Shown: positions 8,390 through 10,199 of the stretch, in pieces
Layout of the letters: each line of letters opens with the position of its first letter
Numbering within the stretch: position 1 is the first letter of the stretch
Origin: Roseovarius sp.
GTDB lineage: Bacteria > Pseudomonadota > Alphaproteobacteria > Rhodobacterales > Rhodobacteraceae
Length of the DNA stretch: 10,199 bases
Assembly: GCA_007125415.1 (NCBI GenBank)
Contig: SLDH01000209.1
Span: 1-10,199 of the forward strand
Reading direction: 5' to 3'
Notes under the pieces: model-generated
What the model was told of the DNA's origin: nothing
The model's database searches: none
What the model saw: the letters and a program-made list of their open reading frames with translations, nothing else
Program-made: the position numbers and the translations under genes

Positions 8390-8465
8390 CATGAGAACAC
8401 CGAGCGGATAAGCGTGAAGCGGCTTGAGGCAGTCTTCGAAGTGTCGGAGTGCAGGGTTACAGAGC
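8390..8465 (+). other. Short gap between esterase and sugar transferase genes
   Basis: These 76 bases contain no terminator-like hairpin, so the two flanking genes are probably co-transcribed. A tiny ATG frame at 8391 stops after six codons and is not counted as a gene. Confidence 0.5.
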
Positions 8466-9323
8466 ATGGACCGAAACCATCATATCGCTATGCTCTGGGT
8501 CGAGGGCCCGCTCAGCTATGTGGAGCAGCTTTGCATCCAGTCATTTCTCGATGCAGGACATGAGGTTACACTTTATCACTATGGCCCCGTGGACCGGGTG
8601 CCCGAGGGCGCGCGCCTCGTTCATGGTCGCGAGATCCTCGACAAGGATAACTTCATCGCCCATGGGCGCACCGGCAGCATGGCGCTTTTTTCCGATGTGT
8701 TCCGTTATCACATGCTGAACAAGCTCGATCGCACGATCTGGGCCGATACCGATGCCTATTGCCTGCGCCCGTTCAGCACGCAGACAGGGCATTTCTTCGG
8801 CTGGGAAAGCGAACAGCATATCAATGGCGGCGTTCTGTCGCTGCCGCAGGACAGCGCGGCACTGGCGGGGTTGCTGGAGATGTCGCAAGATGAATTCGGA
8901 ATCCCCTTCTGGTACAGTGACAGTGCGAAGGCCGACCTGGAAGAGCAGGCCGAGGCCGGCAAGCCCGTCCATGTGAGTGACATGCCCTGGGGCGTATGGG
9001 GGCCGCATGCGATCACCGCGTGGTTGCACAAGACGGGAGAGAGCAAATACGCCTTTGCGCGGGAGGTCCTCTATCCGGTCCCTTTCGGCATGCGCCGTCA
9101 CATGGTCAAACCCGGGCGGCTGGCTTCGGCCCAAGCGTGCCTCACTGACGAGACATTGTCGATCCATCTCTATGGCCGTCGGATACGGGAGTTCCTGGCC
9201 AGCCGGCCCGGTGGCCTGCCCGACGAGGGCGGGATGATCGACGGTTTGCTGAAGAAACACGACATTGATCCGCGTGCCGCACCGATCCCGGTACGACATC
9301 GGGCGGACCCGGAGAAGGCATAG
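8466..9323 (+). CDS. GT32-like glycosyltransferase (DXD sugar-binding type)
   Basis: This 285-residue protein is probably a retaining glycosyltransferase of the Gly_transf_sug / capsular synthesis kind. Seen: an N-terminal strand-helix-strand MLWVEGPLSYVEQLCIQSFL (9-28), then HEVTLYHYG. SDVFRYHML (76-84) matches the family's SDxxRYxxL, and IWADTDAYCLRPF (91-103) carries the metal- and UDP-sugar-binding D94-T-D96. NGGVLSLP (120-127) matches the substrate-loop position. The late HLYG (234-237) matches the conserved His block near the end of the fold. The GG before the DXD in classic members is replaced by LDRT. ATG 8466 is chosen because the earlier TTG at 8424 adds 14 residues unlike the fold. 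An AGGG lies 9 bases before it. The gene ends 5 bases before the methyltransferase, so the two are almost certainly one transcript. Donor and acceptor are unknown. Confidence 0.85.
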   Translation: MDRNHHIAMLWVEGPLSYVEQLCIQSFLDAGHEVTLYHYGPVDRVPEGARLVHGREILDKDNFIAHGRTGSMALFSDVFRYHMLNKLDRTIWADTDAYCLRPFSTQTGHFFGWESEQHINGGVLSLPQDSAALAGLLEMSQDEFGIPFWYSDSAKADLEEQAEAGKPVHVSDMPWGVWGPHAITAWLHKTGESKYAFAREVLYPVPFGMRRHMVKPGRLASAQACLTDETLSIHLYGRRIREFLASRPGGLPDEGGMIDGLLKKHDIDPRAAPIPVRHRADPEKA

Positions 9324-9328
9324 AGCAT

Positions 9329-10042
9329 ATGAAAGATCTCGGCGGCAAGGAGCACCCGTTGCGCGACAAGGCGATCAACCTCACCGATCTCGCCGACCGC
9401 TACGGATCGGACAAGGGGTCCACCAAGCACCGGTATACCGAACTCTACCACATGCTTTTCAATCCATTTCGACGGCATGAGATCACCTTTCTCGAAATGG
9501 GCCTGCTGATCGGCGGGCCCGAACTGGGCGGGGATGTCGACCGTGAAACGCGGGATTGTCCCTCGGTGCGGATGTGGCTGGAGTATTTTCCGCATGCGCA
9601 TATCCACGGCCTCGATATCTCGGACTTTTCGTGGTTCGAGCATGAGCGTTTCACCTTTCATCGCTGCGACATGGACGATCGCAGCGAAATTGCGCGGACC
9701 GTTGCGCGGATCACACCGAGCCCTGATATCGTGATCGACGATGCCAGCCACGCATCGCATCACCAGCAGAACGCGTTTCTGGAAATCTTCCCGAACATGC
9801 CCTCGGGGGGGCTTTACATCATCGAGGATCTGCGCTGGCAGCCGCCCCCCTATGAGCAGGACATCACCAAGACGGCAGCGCTTTTCCGAAGCTATCAGAA
9901 TGATCAACGGTTTTCACATTCCGACCCGGCAATTCAGGAAGAGTTCAACGCGCTGATCCCGGATATATCCGCCTGTCTCGTGGAACCCGTGCGCTATCAG
10001 AAGAAGCGACGCGATCAGGTGCTGGTCGTTCATAAGCGTTGA
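9329..10042 (+). CDS. SAM-dependent O-methyltransferase, MycE/TylF-like (sugar O-methylation likely)
   Basis: This 237-residue class I methyltransferase has the wording of metal-dependent sugar O-methyltransferases such as MycE and of the macrocin O-methyltransferase (TylF) group. Seen: an N-terminal ADRYGSDKGSTKHRYTELY block (22-40), as in MycE-like enzymes; SAM motif I FLEMGLLIGG (54-63); SVRMWLEYFP (79-88); HGLDIS (93-98) with the ribose-binding acid D96; DIVIDDASH (133-141), whose paired Asp residues would bind Mg and whose His may help catalysis; and GGLYIIEDL (160-168). GGAGAAGG lies about 10 bases before ATG 9329, inside the end of the upstream gene. The 5-base spacing implies translational coupling with the glycosyltransferase. 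The probable role is to cap or decorate a sugar of the glycan built by its neighbours. Methylation of a small molecule is the main alternative. Confidence 0.85.
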   Translation: MKDLGGKEHPLRDKAINLTDLADRYGSDKGSTKHRYTELYHMLFNPFRRHEITFLEMGLLIGGPELGGDVDRETRDCPSVRMWLEYFPHAHIHGLDISDFSWFEHERFTFHRCDMDDRSEIARTVARITPSPDIVIDDASHASHHQQNAFLEIFPNMPSGGLYIIEDLRWQPPPYEQDITKTAALFRSYQNDQRFSHSDPAIQEEFNALIPDISACLVEPVRYQKKRRDQVLVVHKR

Positions 10043-10199
10043 GAGGCTTTTTTGGCAGGCTGCTGCGAAAGTGCCTGATGCCCTCCTCCAAGCGCTTTGA
10101 GCCCGAAAACTGTGCCGCGCCACGCCCGCCCCACGCTCTCGCCCGGGCGGCGCCCGATCCTCCCCCCGGGAGGGCGCATTGCAACGCTGCAAAAAGCAC
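10043..10199. other. Right-edge intergenic region with terminator-like elements
   Basis: No credible gene is seen in these 157 bases. Just at the methyltransferase end, AAGC (10034-10037) and GCTT (10046-10049) form a short 4-bp stem running into TTTTTT (10048-10053), a weak intrinsic terminator. CAGGC (10056-10060) with GCCTG (10073-10077) forms a second hairpin. Further right, CCTCCC (10159-10164) and GGGAGG (10168-10173) pair around CCC, with outer GCGCCC/GGGCGC arms, giving a strong GC hairpin. Confidence 0.5.
10179..10192. promoter_or_regulatory. Palindrome TTGCA-N4-TGCAA, possible PhaR-type operator
   Basis: TTGCA (10179-10183) and TGCAA (10188-10192) are perfect inverted repeats around ACGC, flanked by A-runs. 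The TGC/GCA spacing resembles operators of PhaR, the polyhydroxyalkanoate repressor, upstream of phasin genes in alphaproteobacteria. The regulated gene would lie beyond the window, and the match is by eye only. Confidence 0.3.

Noticed and set aside
8424..8465. Upstream TTG start for the GT32-like gene
   Set aside because: The 14 extra residues do not fit the fold, and ATG 8466 is a natural start just before the first strand.
9170..9907. 245-residue minus-strand open frame opposite the methyltransferase
   Set aside because: The plus strand carries clear methyltransferase motifs over the same bases; this is a shadow frame.
9945..10199. Minus-strand frame running off the right edge
   Set aside because: It overlaps the methyltransferase end and a hairpin-rich GC stretch. 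Its Arg/Gly/Ala-rich translation looks random.

Overview
The window looks like a chromosomal segment of a GC-rich alphaproteobacterium, most likely in the Rhodobacteraceae (Roseobacter group). The main evidence is the malate dehydrogenase, whose Rossmann start (GAGQIGGT) and general wording match that group. Supporting evidence is the codon usage, the frequent GTG starts, and a large secreted-type protein with DUF4214 and RTX modules. The taxonomy is an inference from protein wording; no search was run.

Layout from left to right. (1) mdh, the TCA-cycle malate dehydrogenase, is missing only about five N-terminal codons at the window edge. (2) A 336-base gap contains several hairpins and no convincing gene. 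(3) A 1518-residue modular protein follows. It has five pre-peptidase-C-like beta-sandwich repeats in the order B-A-B-A-B, an eight-repeat FG-GAP/VCBS-like propeller with DxxGDG-type loops, four DUF4214-type repeats, and a C-terminal RTX nonapeptide block of the type I secretion kind. (4) A convergent junction carries two 8-bp hairpins. (5) On the minus strand is a family-2 glycosyltransferase of the rhamnosyltransferase-like type. (6) A divergent 283-base promoter region follows. (7) A plus-strand run of three genes follows: a SASA/SGNH-type carbohydrate esterase with a beta-rich C-terminal domain, a GT32-like DXD sugar transferase, and a MycE/TylF-like SAM-dependent O-methyltransferase. The last two are 5 bases apart. 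(8) A 157-base gene-free right edge contains hairpins and a TTGCA-N4-TGCAA palindrome that resembles a PhaR-type operator.

How the genes may work together (inference): two glycosyltransferases, a sugar O-methyltransferase and a sugar O-acyl esterase form a small glycan-building and tailoring set. It sits beside a giant secreted, calcium-binding, adhesin-like protein. The set could decorate that protein, or build a surface glycan that the protein binds. No type I transporter, transposase, CRISPR array, tRNA or rRNA gene is visible. The island lies directly downstream of mdh, where many alphaproteobacteria carry sucC, so it may be an accessory insertion behind a core TCA gene.
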